Source: Caldicellulosiruptor bescii DSM 6725 (GTDB lineage Bacteria; Bacillota; Thermoanaerobacteria; Caldicellulosiruptorales; Caldicellulosiruptoraceae). From it: a DNA stretch of 64,000 bases. Where the stretch lies: assembly GCF_000022325.1 (NCBI RefSeq), contig NC_012034.1:1134501-1198500 (forward strand), read 5' to 3'. The notes under the pieces are model-generated. The model saw only the letters and a list, made by a program, of their open reading frames with translations, searched no databases and was not told the origin of the DNA. A program made the position numbers and the translations under genes. Position 1 is the stretch's first letter; every line of letters begins with the position of its first letter. Positions 55,267-64,000 of this stretch are shown in pieces.

Positions 55267-56007
55267 ATGAAGTTCAAAAGACCAGAGTGTTTGACAAAAG
55301 AGAGTATGCATTACTGTCCGGGGTGTGGACATGGAATCATTCACAGGCTAATTGCTGAGGTTATTGACGAGGATTACAAAGAGAGTAAAATAATAGGTGT
55401 TGCACCTGTTGGCTGTGCAGTTTTTATATATGACTATTTTAATTTTGACTTTGTAGCAGCAGCTCATGGGAGAGCCACAGCCGCTGCAACAGGTGTAAAA
55501 AGGAGCATTCCAGACGCTCTAGTGTTTTCATATCAAGGTGACGGTGATATTGCGGCAATTGGGACATCTGAGGTCATACATGCAGCAACCCGAGGTGAAA
55601 ACTTTACAGCTATATTTGTAAACAACGGAGTTTATGCTATGACAGGTGGCCAGATGGCACCGACAACAATTCCTGGGCAGGTTACAGTCTCATCTCCATA
55701 TGGGCGTGACCCAAAGGTGCAAGGTTATCATATAAAGCTTTGTGAAATGCTTGTGCCACTTGATGGTGTTGCCTTTGTTGCAAGAACATCAATACATAAC
55801 TTAAAAAATATTGAGTTTACCAAAAAAGCGATAAAAAGAGCTTTTGAAGTTCAGATGAACAATGAAGGTTTTTCTATTATAGAAGTGCTCTCAAACTGCC
55901 CTACAAACTGGGGACTTTCACCTTTAGAGAGTATGAAGAGAATAGAAAATGAGGTACTAAAATACTACAGTATAGGAATTTTCAAAGATAAAGGCAGGGG
56001 AATTTGA
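55267..56007 (+). CDS. korB: 2-oxoacid:ferredoxin oxidoreductase beta subunit
   Basis: Binds the TPP pyrophosphate and Mg2+. 246 residues: YCPGCGHGIIHRL at the N-terminus, GRATAAATGVKR, YQGDGDIAAIG (the GDGD Mg2+/TPP motif) and NNGVYAMTGGQMAPTT. ATG after GAGGAAG. Overlaps the gamma subunit gene. Confidence 0.92.
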   Translation: MKFKRPECLTKESMHYCPGCGHGIIHRLIAEVIDEDYKESKIIGVAPVGCAVFIYDYFNFDFVAAAHGRATAAATGVKRSIPDALVFSYQGDGDIAAIGTSEVIHAATRGENFTAIFVNNGVYAMTGGQMAPTTIPGQVTVSSPYGRDPKVQGYHIKLCEMLVPLDGVAFVARTSIHNLKNIEFTKKAIKRAFEVQMNNEGFSIIEVLSNCPTNWGLSPLESMKRIENEVLKYYSIGIFKDKGRGI

Positions 56008-56009
56008 AG

Positions 56010-56549
56010 ATGACAGAGGAGATTTTAATTGCAGGATTTGGTGGTCAGGGTGTTCTTTTTTTAGGACAGGTATTTGCCCATCTTGGAATGAAAAAGGGGT
56101 TTAATGTGTCATGGCTTCCGTCGTACGGACCTGAAATGAGGGGTGGGACAGCGAACTGCAGTGTTATAATCTCAAGTGATATGATTGGTTCTCCTGTTGT
56201 GTTCAATCCCGATACATTATTTGTTTTAAATAAACCATCGCTTGAAAAATTTGAACCTGCGATAAAAAAAAGTGGGCTTTTACTTGTAAACAGTTCTCTT
56301 GTGGATATCTGTGCAAATAGAGATGATATAAATGTTCATTATATTCCGGCAACTGAGATTGCTTCAAGTGTAGGGAATATTCGAGTTGCAAACATTGTAA
56401 TGTTTGGCGCATATTTGGCAATAAAACAAAACTTTTCAGTTGACGAGGCAAAAGGTGTTTTAAGAGAGTTTTCAAAAACAGAAGAAATTTATAATTTAAA
56501 CTGTTTGGCTCTTGAAAAGGGCTTTGAAGCAATTGCTGGACGGGGGTAA
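56010..56549 (+). CDS. korC: 2-oxoacid:ferredoxin oxidoreductase gamma subunit
   Basis: Gamma-type domain of about 179 residues with ILIAGFGGQGVLFLGQV, and SYGPEMRGGTANCSV, the family signature that positions CoA. ATG at 56010 has GGGG 9 bp upstream; a TTG at 56004 overlaps the korB stop and would add two residues. Last subunit of the complex. Confidence 0.9.
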   Translation: MTEEILIAGFGGQGVLFLGQVFAHLGMKKGFNVSWLPSYGPEMRGGTANCSVIISSDMIGSPVVFNPDTLFVLNKPSLEKFEPAIKKSGLLLVNSSLVDICANRDDINVHYIPATEIASSVGNIRVANIVMFGAYLAIKQNFSVDEAKGVLREFSKTEEIYNLNCLALEKGFEAIAGRG

Positions 56550-56557
56550 AATTTGAG

Positions 56558-57934
56558 GTGAAAAGGTTTATATTAATTGGAATTGTTGTGGTGCTTTTGA
56601 TAGCAAGCACAGTTCTGGGATATACTCTTTATACCAATGTTACGAAAGTTCTTGATACAGATAGGATTTATAAAGGCATTTATGTTGAGGGTGTTCATTT
56701 GGGTGGACTTACCACAGAAGAGGCTCTTGAGCTTTTAAAAAAGACTTATTTTGAGCCACTGCAGAACAAAAAAGTTGAAGTTATAGTTGAAGACAAAAGC
56801 TATTTTCTTGAGTATTCTTCTCTTGGAATAAAGATGGATATTGACAAGGCAGTAGAAAAGGCATATTCAATTGGCAGAAAGGGCAATTTTGCAACACGGT
56901 TTAAAGAGATAAAAAAGGTTTATGAAAATCCAGTGGTCATAAGACTTAATTTCGAATATGATGAAAACAAACTCAAAAAGTTTGTAGATGAACTTTTTAA
57001 CACATACTATCAATCGCCTGTTAATGCAAGTATCAAAAAAGTAGGAGACCAGTTTGTTATAACTCCAGAGAGAATAGGGAAAAAACTTGATTATGGCTAT
57101 CTTTTGAATAAATTGAAAGACATAATTAAAAACAAGCAAGAAGGTAAGGTTTATGTAAGATTTTTAAGAATAACTCCGCGAATCACAGCGAGTGAACTAT
57201 CAAAAGTAAAAGAAATAATAGGTTCGTTTACCACAAAGTTTGATAGTTCAAATGTTGCAAGAAGCGAAAATATAAGGGTAGCTGCCCAAAAGATAAATGG
57301 TAGCTTAGTGATGCCGGGCGAAATATTTTCGCTGTCAAAGGTAATTGGACCTGTAACAGTCGAAAATGGTTTTAAAATTGCAAAAGTTATTGTCAATAAT
57401 GAGTTTGTAGACGGTGTTGGTGGAGGGCTTTGTCAAATAGCAACCACTATGTACAATGCAGTTTTGATGGCCCAGCTGAAGGTTGTGGAAAGAGCACCAC
57501 ATTCAGCTCTAATTTCGTACGTGCCACCTGGCAGGGATGCAACAATTGCTTCAGGTTCAATAGATTTTAAATTCAAAAATACAACAAATGCGCCTATCTA
57601 TGTTGAAAGTTATACTTCCAAAAATACTGTGACAGTCAACCTCTATGGCAAAAACAATCATAAGGCTGAAATTGTCAAATTCGAATCGGAAATAATTGAA
57701 AGGGTACCTTATAAAAAAGTCTACAAAAATGATCCAACACTTCCTCAAGGAGTAGAAAAGCTTTCCAATAAACCCCAGAATGGCTTAAAGGTAAAAACTT
57801 ATATGCTTGTTTATAAAGATGGCAGGTTAATAGAAAGAAAGCTTCTGTCCTATGACTATTATAAACCTGTAAATGCTGTGATACTGGTTGGAACAAAAGC
57901 AAAAGAGACCGTCTCTTCATCTGTTTATGAGTAA
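56558..57934 (+). CDS. VanW family protein with putative peptidoglycan-binding domain
   Basis: 458 residues: an N-terminal membrane anchor or uncleaved signal (about 3-22), a PG_binding_4-type repeat region (about 30-220) and a VanW domain (about 235-350; GEIFSLSKVIGPVT, GGGLCQIATTMYNAV, PHSALISYVPPGRDATI). A short G5-like beta segment may follow at the end. VanW function is unknown despite its presence near vancomycin-resistance genes in other species. It likely faces the cell wall. GTG start after GGGGG. Placed 8 bp after korC, perhaps by chance. Confidence 0.85.
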   Translation: MKRFILIGIVVVLLIASTVLGYTLYTNVTKVLDTDRIYKGIYVEGVHLGGLTTEEALELLKKTYFEPLQNKKVEVIVEDKSYFLEYSSLGIKMDIDKAVEKAYSIGRKGNFATRFKEIKKVYENPVVIRLNFEYDENKLKKFVDELFNTYYQSPVNASIKKVGDQFVITPERIGKKLDYGYLLNKLKDIIKNKQEGKVYVRFLRITPRITASELSKVKEIIGSFTTKFDSSNVARSENIRVAAQKINGSLVMPGEIFSLSKVIGPVTVENGFKIAKVIVNNEFVDGVGGGLCQIATTMYNAVLMAQLKVVERAPHSALISYVPPGRDATIASGSIDFKFKNTTNAPIYVESYTSKNTVTVNLYGKNNHKAEIVKFESEIIERVPYKKVYKNDPTLPQGVEKLSNKPQNGLKVKTYMLVYKDGRLIERKLLSYDYYKPVNAVILVGTKAKETVSSSVYE

Positions 57935-57952
57935 AAGGGAGAGGATAAGAAA

Positions 57953-58618
57953 ATGGACATTTATGAAAAGACATTAGAGTGCCCTGTATGCGGTAGCACA
58001 ATCAAAGCACCATTTGTAAAAAGTTCAGCAATTTATGTAGAGAGCCGGGATACTGACCTTTGTGTTTACTACAAGGGCGTCAACCCTCTTTTGTATGATG
58101 TTATTGTCTGCGGGGAATGTGGTTATGCAGCACTTAGCAAAAATTTTGGGAAACTTACAAAATGGGATGTAGAATCATTAAAAGAAAAGGTTGCTTCAAA
58201 GTGGGTAAAAAGAGAAATCCCGTTTGAAAGAACCGTAGATGATGCTATTACATTGTACAAGTTGGCTTTGATTACGGCAACATCTAAAAGAAAAGTTAAC
58301 AAATATGAGGTTGCAGGAATTCTGTTAAGAATTTCATGGCTCTACAGGCTAAGTCAGGATAAAGAAAAAGAGCTTGAATTTCAAAAACTTGCTCTTCAAA
58401 CATATAAGGATGCATTTGAACATGAAGAAGGGTCAGCTGATGAAATAGATTTGGCAACGGTCATGTATTTGATAGGTGAGCTTTCAAGACGAGTAGGTGA
58501 CCTTGACGAGGCAAGAAAATGGTTTTCAAAGCTTATATCCAGCAAAGAAGCACGAAACAATCCTCACATTCTTGAACTTGCAAGAGACCAGATTCAGGTT
58601 ATGAGAGATATGGAATAA
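57953..58618 (+). CDS. DUF2225 protein with zinc ribbon and TPR-like helices
   Basis: 221 residues. The N-terminus has a CPVC...CGEC pair (about 10 and 50) that forms the zinc-ribbon of DUF2225. From about 80 on it is helical with TPR-like periodicity (ATVMYLIGELSRRVGDLDEA). Cellular role unknown. Start ATG after AAGGGAGAGG. The gene lies 18 bp after the VanW gene, and this VanW/DUF2225 pairing is what can be read here. Confidence 0.8.
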   Translation: MDIYEKTLECPVCGSTIKAPFVKSSAIYVESRDTDLCVYYKGVNPLLYDVIVCGECGYAALSKNFGKLTKWDVESLKEKVASKWVKREIPFERTVDDAITLYKLALITATSKRKVNKYEVAGILLRISWLYRLSQDKEKELEFQKLALQTYKDAFEHEEGSADEIDLATVMYLIGELSRRVGDLDEARKWFSKLISSKEARNNPHILELARDQIQVMRDME

Positions 58619-58646
58619 AATACAAGAAAAATTGGTAGAAGAAATA

Positions 58647-58655
58647 TGATATAAT
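58647..58655 (+). promoter_or_regulatory. Extended -10 promoter before the coiled-coil gene
   Basis: TGA-TATAAT; no good -35. Transcription start near 58662; AGGAGG ribosome site about 30 bp downstream. Confidence 0.5.
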
Positions 58656-58691
58656 CTTTCTATAAAATTTTGAAAACTCAGGAGGCAAAAA

Positions 58692-59165
58692 ATGCCAGAA
58701 AGTGATGTCCTGCAAGCTATATTTACAACACTTGAAAAGATTAATGGGCGACTTGATACTATTGAGAAAAGATTAGATAAGATTGAGCAGAGGCTTGACA
58801 AAGTAGAAGAAAGACTCGATAAAGTAGAAAAAAGACTTGATATTGTGGAGATGAGATTGAATAAGCTTGAAGAGAGGGTTGCAAAATTTGAAGAAGATGT
58901 TCAGGTTATCAAACAGGACATTGTTATATTAAAAGAAAATGACAAAGAGCTAACAAGAAGAATGAACGCTGTATATGACCAGGTTGCATTCTTGACTGAA
59001 TTTCGAACAGAGATGATTATGTTCAGAGATGAGGTATACAAGAGATTTGATAATTTAGAGCAGCAAACAGGAAGATTAAAAGAAGGGTTTGAATATTTAC
59101 GTGACATGACAGTTGAGCATGAAATTGATATTCGATTTTTAAAAAGAGTTGTGAGAGCTTCATAG
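58692..59165 (+). CDS. Small heptad-repeat coiled-coil protein
   Basis: 157 residues; function unknown. Residues about 20-70 are seven near-identical heptads of the type RLDKVEE, giving a long coiled coil with Leu/Ile/Val at a and d positions, and 21-bp near-repeats in the DNA (58745-58890). A second helical region follows with weaker heptads and an EHEIDIRFLKRVV end. No signal or membrane segment. AGGAGG ribosome site 7 bp upstream. It has its own promoter and terminator. Confidence 0.85.
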   Translation: MPESDVLQAIFTTLEKINGRLDTIEKRLDKIEQRLDKVEERLDKVEKRLDIVEMRLNKLEERVAKFEEDVQVIKQDIVILKENDKELTRRMNAVYDQVAFLTEFRTEMIMFRDEVYKRFDNLEQQTGRLKEGFEYLRDMTVEHEIDIRFLKRVVRAS

Positions 59166-59200
59166 TTTACATAGAAAGTAATTAAAAGCTTGAGAGCTCG

Positions 59201-59229
59201 AAAGAGGGGAACATTCCCCTCTTTTGTTT
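59201..59229. terminator. Bidirectional terminator between the coiled-coil gene and the ArsR-type regulator
   Basis: 9-bp perfect stem AAAGAGGGG / CCCCTCTTT, 6-nt loop, T-tail TTGTTTT on the plus strand; AT-rich on the other side. Confidence 0.85.
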
Positions 59230-60143
59230 TATACTTCCTCATAAAATATTCGAAACTTTATATCCTGGTCATAGTTTCCAAAGTTTCTTCCAAAAAGAGT
59301 AACTCCTCCAATGTTCTTTGCGTGATCAGGTACAGCAACTCTGAACCTTATTTCATTTTTGGACTCAATATCAATATCTTTTATAGTGACATTAGAAATT
59401 TTAAATCCGTCTATATATGTCCCATCTTCTGAAACTGAAAGAAGTTTTAAAAGTCCATACTGGTTCCAGTTAGGGAACCACCAGTCAGGTGTAAAGATTC
59501 CTTTAGTCTCTCCTCCAAAATCCCCTGGGCTTGTCCAGTAACCAAGTTCAACTCCATTTAAGTAAAAGTATATATCTGAAGGCCAGTTTTCACTAACACC
59601 TGGGGCTTCTGAAGAAATTTCAAATGAAATCTGAATTTCAACAGCTTTTTGATTTTGGCGCAGAAAATTGGGGATTATATATTCTACATAACCCTTTGTA
59701 AACCAGATAATATCACAGTTAACATGCTCAGGATGAGCAAAGTATTTGGGGTCATCCACCTCTCCGATTAACTTGTCTTTTGTAGCAAGTCCGCAGGTTG
59801 GATAAACCTCAAAGATAGAATAATTACCAACTTTGATTTCGCATTCATATAATTTTTGAGGATGCTTTGTGACAATGTTAATAATTATTTTGTCTTCAAC
59901 AAGACGGCAAATCTTTTGATTGCCATGTTTTCCTGCAGCCGCACTGATTGTAACAATCCCAGCAGCAATTAGCTTTTTCATGTGCTGAGTAACTGCGCCA
60001 TTTGTAAGTCCAAGTTTTTGCGCAATTTCATTCATATTCATTTCACGATGTTTACTCAGAAGGTTTATAATTTCTAATCTTGCATCAGATGCTAAAGCTT
60101 CAAAGAGAATTTTTGCTTCTTTGAGATTGTCTATTTGTTTCAT
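59229..60143 (-). CDS. ArsR-type regulator with large C-terminal putative ligand-binding domain
   Basis: 304 residues. N-terminal winged helix-turn-helix (about 10-80; SDARLEIINLLS, EIAQKLGLTNGAVTQHMKKL) of the ArsR superfamily, but without the metal-binding CxC motif. The remaining about 220 residues look like an all-beta sandwich rich in Trp, Tyr, Asn and Asp (YFYLNGVELGYWTSPGDFG, PDWWFPNWNQYGLL), as in carbohydrate-binding folds; no family name could be assigned. ATG at 60143 follows GGGTGG by 9 bp; the longer frame to 60212 is upstream of its promoter's start site. Divergent from the arabinofuranosidase gene, so control by an arabinose-related ligand is inferred. Confidence 0.85.
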   Translation of the reverse strand: MKQIDNLKEAKILFEALASDARLEIINLLSKHREMNMNEIAQKLGLTNGAVTQHMKKLIAAGIVTISAAAGKHGNQKICRLVEDKIIINIVTKHPQKLYECEIKVGNYSIFEVYPTCGLATKDKLIGEVDDPKYFAHPEHVNCDIIWFTKGYVEYIIPNFLRQNQKAVEIQISFEISSEAPGVSENWPSDIYFYLNGVELGYWTSPGDFGGETKGIFTPDWWFPNWNQYGLLKLLSVSEDGTYIDGFKISNVTIKDIDIESKNEIRFRVAVPDHAKNIGGVTLFGRNFGNYDQDIKFRIFYEEV

Positions 60144-60183
60144 GATTTTTATTCCACCCTTTTTTATAGATTTGAACATTTTT

Positions 60184-60212
60184 ATTTTAGCTGGTTTTAA
60201 AATAATTTGCAA
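60184..60212 (-). promoter_or_regulatory. Promoter of the ArsR-type regulator gene
   Basis: Minus strand TTGCAA, 17-bp spacer, TAAAAT. Transcription start near 60177. It overlaps a 16-bp repeated element that recurs before abfA. Confidence 0.65.
60195..60212. repeat. Copy 1 of a repeated element (regulator promoter)
   Basis: TTAAAATAATTTGCAA inside the regulator's -35/spacer; the same 16-mer with one change recurs at 60389-60404. Confidence 0.5.
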
Positions 60213-60261
60213 GAAATGAGCAAAAGCTTATGAACTTAAACTGAGTTAGCTTGTATGTGGA

Positions 60262-60295
60262 CAAGTTTTTATTAAAAGTTTTAATAACAAACTTG
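60262..60295. promoter_or_regulatory. Long dyad overlapping the abfA -35 box, candidate operator
   Basis: Arms CAAGTTT / AAACTTG outside and ATTAAAA / TTTTAAT inside, separated by short asymmetric spacers (2 and 3 bp) around a single central G. The right arm ends inside the -35 TTGATT. Confidence 0.6.
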
Positions 60296-60321
60296 ATTTT
60301 TATGAATGCTATCTATATAAT
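60293..60321 (+). promoter_or_regulatory. Promoter of abfA
   Basis: TTGATT, 17-bp spacer, TATAAT. The leader to the start codon is about 90 nt, AT-rich, and ends with AAAGGAGG. Confidence 0.75.
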
Positions 60322-60381
60322 TTAACTAAAAATATTTTAATTAAGAATAAATAAAAATACGTGTATTGAGAATTTGCTTAA

Positions 60382-61935
<1,554 letters not shown>

Positions 61936-61953
61936 TTGCATTGCAAAGCTAAG

Positions 61954-62006
61954 CAAGACAGCTTCTTAAAGAGTATAAAATTTAAGAAGCTGTCTTGTTT
62001 GTTTTA
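61954..62006 (+). terminator. Very strong intrinsic terminator after abfA
   Basis: 17-bp perfect stem (61954-61970 with 61981-61997), 10-nt loop, tail TTTGTTTT. Confidence 0.92.
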
Positions 62007-62039
62007 TAAAATCTGATAGAAGTTTCAAAATTATAAGAA

Positions 62040-62068
62040 TTTAAATACAGCGGCCGAAAGGTTAAAAT
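62040..62068 (+). promoter_or_regulatory. Possible promoter of the GH4 gene
   Basis: TTTAAA, 17-bp spacer, TAAAAT. Weak match, but some promoter is needed after the preceding terminator. Confidence 0.4.
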
Positions 62069-62099
62069 AAAAGATATATTCATGGAAGGAGATGAGAGT

Positions 62100-63416
62100 A
62101 TGCTCAAAATAGCTATCATAGGTGCAGGAAGTGGAGTTTTCACAAGGAACTTGGTAAGAGACATTTTGTCATATCCAGAGCTAAGAAACTCTACAATAGC
62201 GCTTATGGACATTGACAGTATAAGGCTTGAATTTATGAGAAAAGCTCTGCAAAAGCTCATTGAACAGGAAAAGTATCCTACTAAACTTGAAGCTACAACT
62301 GATAGAAAAGAGGCTTTGAAAGGTGCAAAATATGTTATTGTCACAATACAGATTGGAGGTTTAAAACCTTTCGAGTATGACATTTACATTCCTCTAAAAT
62401 ATGGTGTAAAACAGGCAGTTGGTGATACAATAGGTCCGGGTGGAGTTTTCAGGGCTTTGCGAACAATACTGGTTTTACTTGACATTGCAAAGGACATGGA
62501 AGAGCTGTGTCCTGACGCACTTTTGCTCAATTATGTAAATCCAATGGCAATGAATTGCTGGGCGTTAAATAAGGCTACGAATATAAAAAATGTAGGGCTT
62601 TGTCACAGTGTTCAAGGAACTGCTGAATTTTTAGCAAAAATTATTGGGGCAAAAATGGAAGAAATTTCATACTTATGCGCAGGTATAAACCATATGGCAT
62701 GGTTTTTAAAATTTGAGTGGAATGGGAAAGATGCATATCCTCTTATAAGGGAAAAAGCAAGTGACCCCGAAATCTATACACAGGATGTTACAAAATTCGA
62801 AATACTAAAACATTTTGGATATTATGTAACAGAGTCAAGTTTTCACATGTCTGAATATGTTCCCTATTTTAGAAAGAGCGACGATTGGATAAATAAAATC
62901 CATAGAACACATTCATGGCACAAAGAACATTACAATGGTATGTATCTGCACTGCTGTTTAGATGCTGCGAAAACTTTGCTTGAAGACCTGAGGAAAATGG
63001 CAGAGGCAGACTACATCGACCCCAAGAGAAGTAACGAATACTGTGCAACTATCATCCATTCCATAGAGACAAATACTCCAGCTGTGATAAATGGTAATGT
63101 TGAAAACAAAGGTTTAATAACAAATCTACCTGAAGGATGTTGCGTTGAAGTACCATGTTTGGTTGACAAAAATGGTATTCAGCCAACTTATGTTGGAAAT
63201 CTACCACCACAGCTTGCAGCTTTGAACAGAACAAACATAAACGTTCAAGAGCTAACTGTTCTTGCTGCTTTGACAGGTGATAGGGAAGCAGTTTATCATG
63301 CAATTATGATGGACCCTCTCACAAGTGCTGTTTTGGATTTAGACCAGATACGCCAGATGGTAGATGAGATGTTTGAAGCTGAAAAAGAATGGCTGCCAGA
63401 AAAGTTTTATAGGTAA
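62100..63416 (+). CDS. GH4 family alpha-glycosidase (NAD+ and Mn2+ dependent)
   Basis: 438 residues. Rossmann start MLKIAIIGAGSGVFTRNLV, the metal/substrate site NYVNPM and the CHSVQG motif with Cys168/His169 that bind Mn2+, and AGINHMAWF. GH4 acts by a redox-elimination mechanism. The CHSVQ form points to the alpha-galactosidase (MelA) / alpha-glucuronidase side of the family rather than the 6-phospho-glucosidases; exact substrate is undecided. ATG at 62100 has AAGGAGATGAG upstream; the ATG at 62082 lies before that. Next to abfA, it could help process hemicellulose side chains. Confidence 0.92.
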   Translation: MLKIAIIGAGSGVFTRNLVRDILSYPELRNSTIALMDIDSIRLEFMRKALQKLIEQEKYPTKLEATTDRKEALKGAKYVIVTIQIGGLKPFEYDIYIPLKYGVKQAVGDTIGPGGVFRALRTILVLLDIAKDMEELCPDALLLNYVNPMAMNCWALNKATNIKNVGLCHSVQGTAEFLAKIIGAKMEEISYLCAGINHMAWFLKFEWNGKDAYPLIREKASDPEIYTQDVTKFEILKHFGYYVTESSFHMSEYVPYFRKSDDWINKIHRTHSWHKEHYNGMYLHCCLDAAKTLLEDLRKMAEADYIDPKRSNEYCATIIHSIETNTPAVINGNVENKGLITNLPEGCCVEVPCLVDKNGIQPTYVGNLPPQLAALNRTNINVQELTVLAALTGDREAVYHAIMMDPLTSAVLDLDQIRQMVDEMFEAEKEWLPEKFYR

Positions 63417-63444
63417 TTTTGATTAAGATAGAAATTAAAGTCAA

Positions 63445-63509
63445 AAAGGGCTTTGCACGCACAAGAAGCTCAAAATTCCCATCTTACAATGAGCTTTGCA
63501 AAGCCCTTT
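63445..63509. terminator. Bidirectional terminator between the GH4 and GNAT genes
   Basis: Outer stem of 13 bp AAAGGGCTTTGCA / TGCAAAGCCCTTT, an inner AGCTC / GAGCT stem, and a T-rich tail on either side. Confidence 0.85.
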
Positions 63510-63513
63510 AGTT

Positions 63514-63990
63514 TTATTCATCATATTCTTTACACAAAAGCGCTCTAATATACCCATTTTCATTTGATGTTGACACAATGTAAAAGCCTCTTGCATAATA
63601 GAATCGAACAAGGTCGCGAACCTTTGAAGCTGTGTGAAGATAAACCTTTTTGACTCCAAGTTCTTTTAGTCTTTCGTCTACCACCTTCATAAGTGCTTTG
63701 CCGACGCCGTTGTTTTGATAGTTAAGCCTTACACCAAATCTACTTATATACGCTGTTTTGTCAGGGAATATCTCCACTCTGATAGTGCCCACAATTATTC
63801 CATCCATAAAAGCAACATAAACCTCTTTGGTATCAATATCCCTTTTTATATCCTCTTCAGTCTCATTCACAGCCGCATTTTTGGCAGGGTCAATACCTGC
63901 AAGCTCACAATACTTTGTAAACGCCTCTTTTGTTATTTCTTTTATAGCCTTTACATCATCATAAGTTGCTCTTCGAACCACAAATTCCAT
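63514..63990 (-). CDS. GNAT family N-acetyltransferase
   Basis: 158 residues with the GNAT fold: N-terminal VVRRATYDDVKAIKEI, acetyl-CoA pyrophosphate loop in motif A (QNNGVGKALMK, about 98-108), and KVYLHTASKVRDLVRFYYARGFYIV in which FYYARGF is motif B. Substrate unknown. ATG at 63990 follows GGAAAAG right at the window edge. Confidence 0.9.
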   Translation of the reverse strand: MEFVVRRATYDDVKAIKEITKEAFTKYCELAGIDPAKNAAVNETEEDIKRDIDTKEVYVAFMDGIIVGTIRVEIFPDKTAYISRFGVRLNYQNNGVGKALMKVVDERLKELGVKKVYLHTASKVRDLVRFYYARGFYIVSTSNENGYIRALLCKEYDE

Positions 63991-64000
63991 TATCTTTTCC

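Noticed and set aside
58745-58890. Short tandem repeats resembling a CRISPR array
   Set aside because: The 21-bp units are heptads inside an open reading frame, without unique spacers.
59190-59432. 80-codon plus-strand frame across the terminator after the coiled-coil gene
   Set aside because: It begins before the terminator hairpin and is antisense to the regulator's C-terminus; no ribosome site.

Overview
The window (about 35% G+C, dense, no ribosomal RNA, no insertion sequence, no CRISPR array seen) looks like a chromosome segment of a thermophilic, anaerobic, plant-biomass-degrading Firmicute, most likely the genus Caldicellulosiruptor. This genus call is an inference from gene content: an Ech-type [NiFe] hydrogenase next to a ferredoxin-dependent 2-oxoacid oxidoreductase, a cytoplasmic GH51 arabinofuranosidase, a GH4 glycosidase, classical Firmicute housekeeping operons, and frequent TTG and GTG starts.

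Layout. 1-8.1 kb: the tail of the fmt operon: fmt (cut by the window edge), yugP-like protease, rsmB, rlmN, prpC, prkC, rsgA, rpe. 8.1-18.4 kb: the nusA operon (rimP, nusA, rnpM/ylxR, infB, rbfA, nrnA, truB, ribF), then rpsO and pnp. 18.4-19.6 kb (minus strand): a two-gene ThrE-type threonine/serine exporter, divergent from glyA. 19.8-32.7 kb: glyA, rarA, malic enzyme, rho, an amidase, an OGG-type DNA glycosylase, a PrsW-like protease, an MFS transporter, rpmE, a YqhQ-like protein, prmC, prfA. 32.7-37.1 kb: motA-motB, a ZIP metal transporter, a Sua5-type tsaC, ywlE, rlmH. 37.2-39.2 kb (minus): argC-argB. 39.3-42.3 kb: a secreted AMIN/amidase_3 cell-wall amidase and a convergent HAD phosphatase. 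42.4-56.5 kb: one long co-directional block: echABCDEF, hypABFCDE, an unassigned P-loop ATPase, then a four-subunit 2-oxoacid:ferredoxin oxidoreductase. 56.5-59.2 kb: VanW-type protein, DUF2225 protein and a heptad-repeat coiled-coil protein. 59.2-64 kb: an ArsR-type regulator with a large C-terminal domain, divergent from the arabinofuranosidase gene, then a GH4 enzyme and a GNAT acetyltransferase.

How it works together. The 42-56 kb block couples 2-oxoacid oxidation, which makes reduced ferredoxin, to a membrane hydrogenase that turns ferredoxin oxidation into H2 and an ion gradient. All six hyp genes needed to build the NiFe(CN)2CO site lie inside it. The large subunit ends at its last metal-binding motif, so no processing protease should be needed, and none is present. 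A Rex-like redox operator lies just upstream of the ech promoter.

Most of the new-looking signal is regulatory: an ARG-box-like operator in the argC promoter, a near-consensus sigma-D (sigma-28) promoter for motAB, a nested palindrome between the divergent exporter and glyA promoters, structured 5' leaders before rpsO and rho, an apparent ATT start for rsmB, and a candidate sugar-sensing circuit in which the ArsR-type fusion regulator faces the arabinofuranosidase gene across a long dyad overlapping that promoter's -35 box. All assignments come from reading the sequence; no database search was run.
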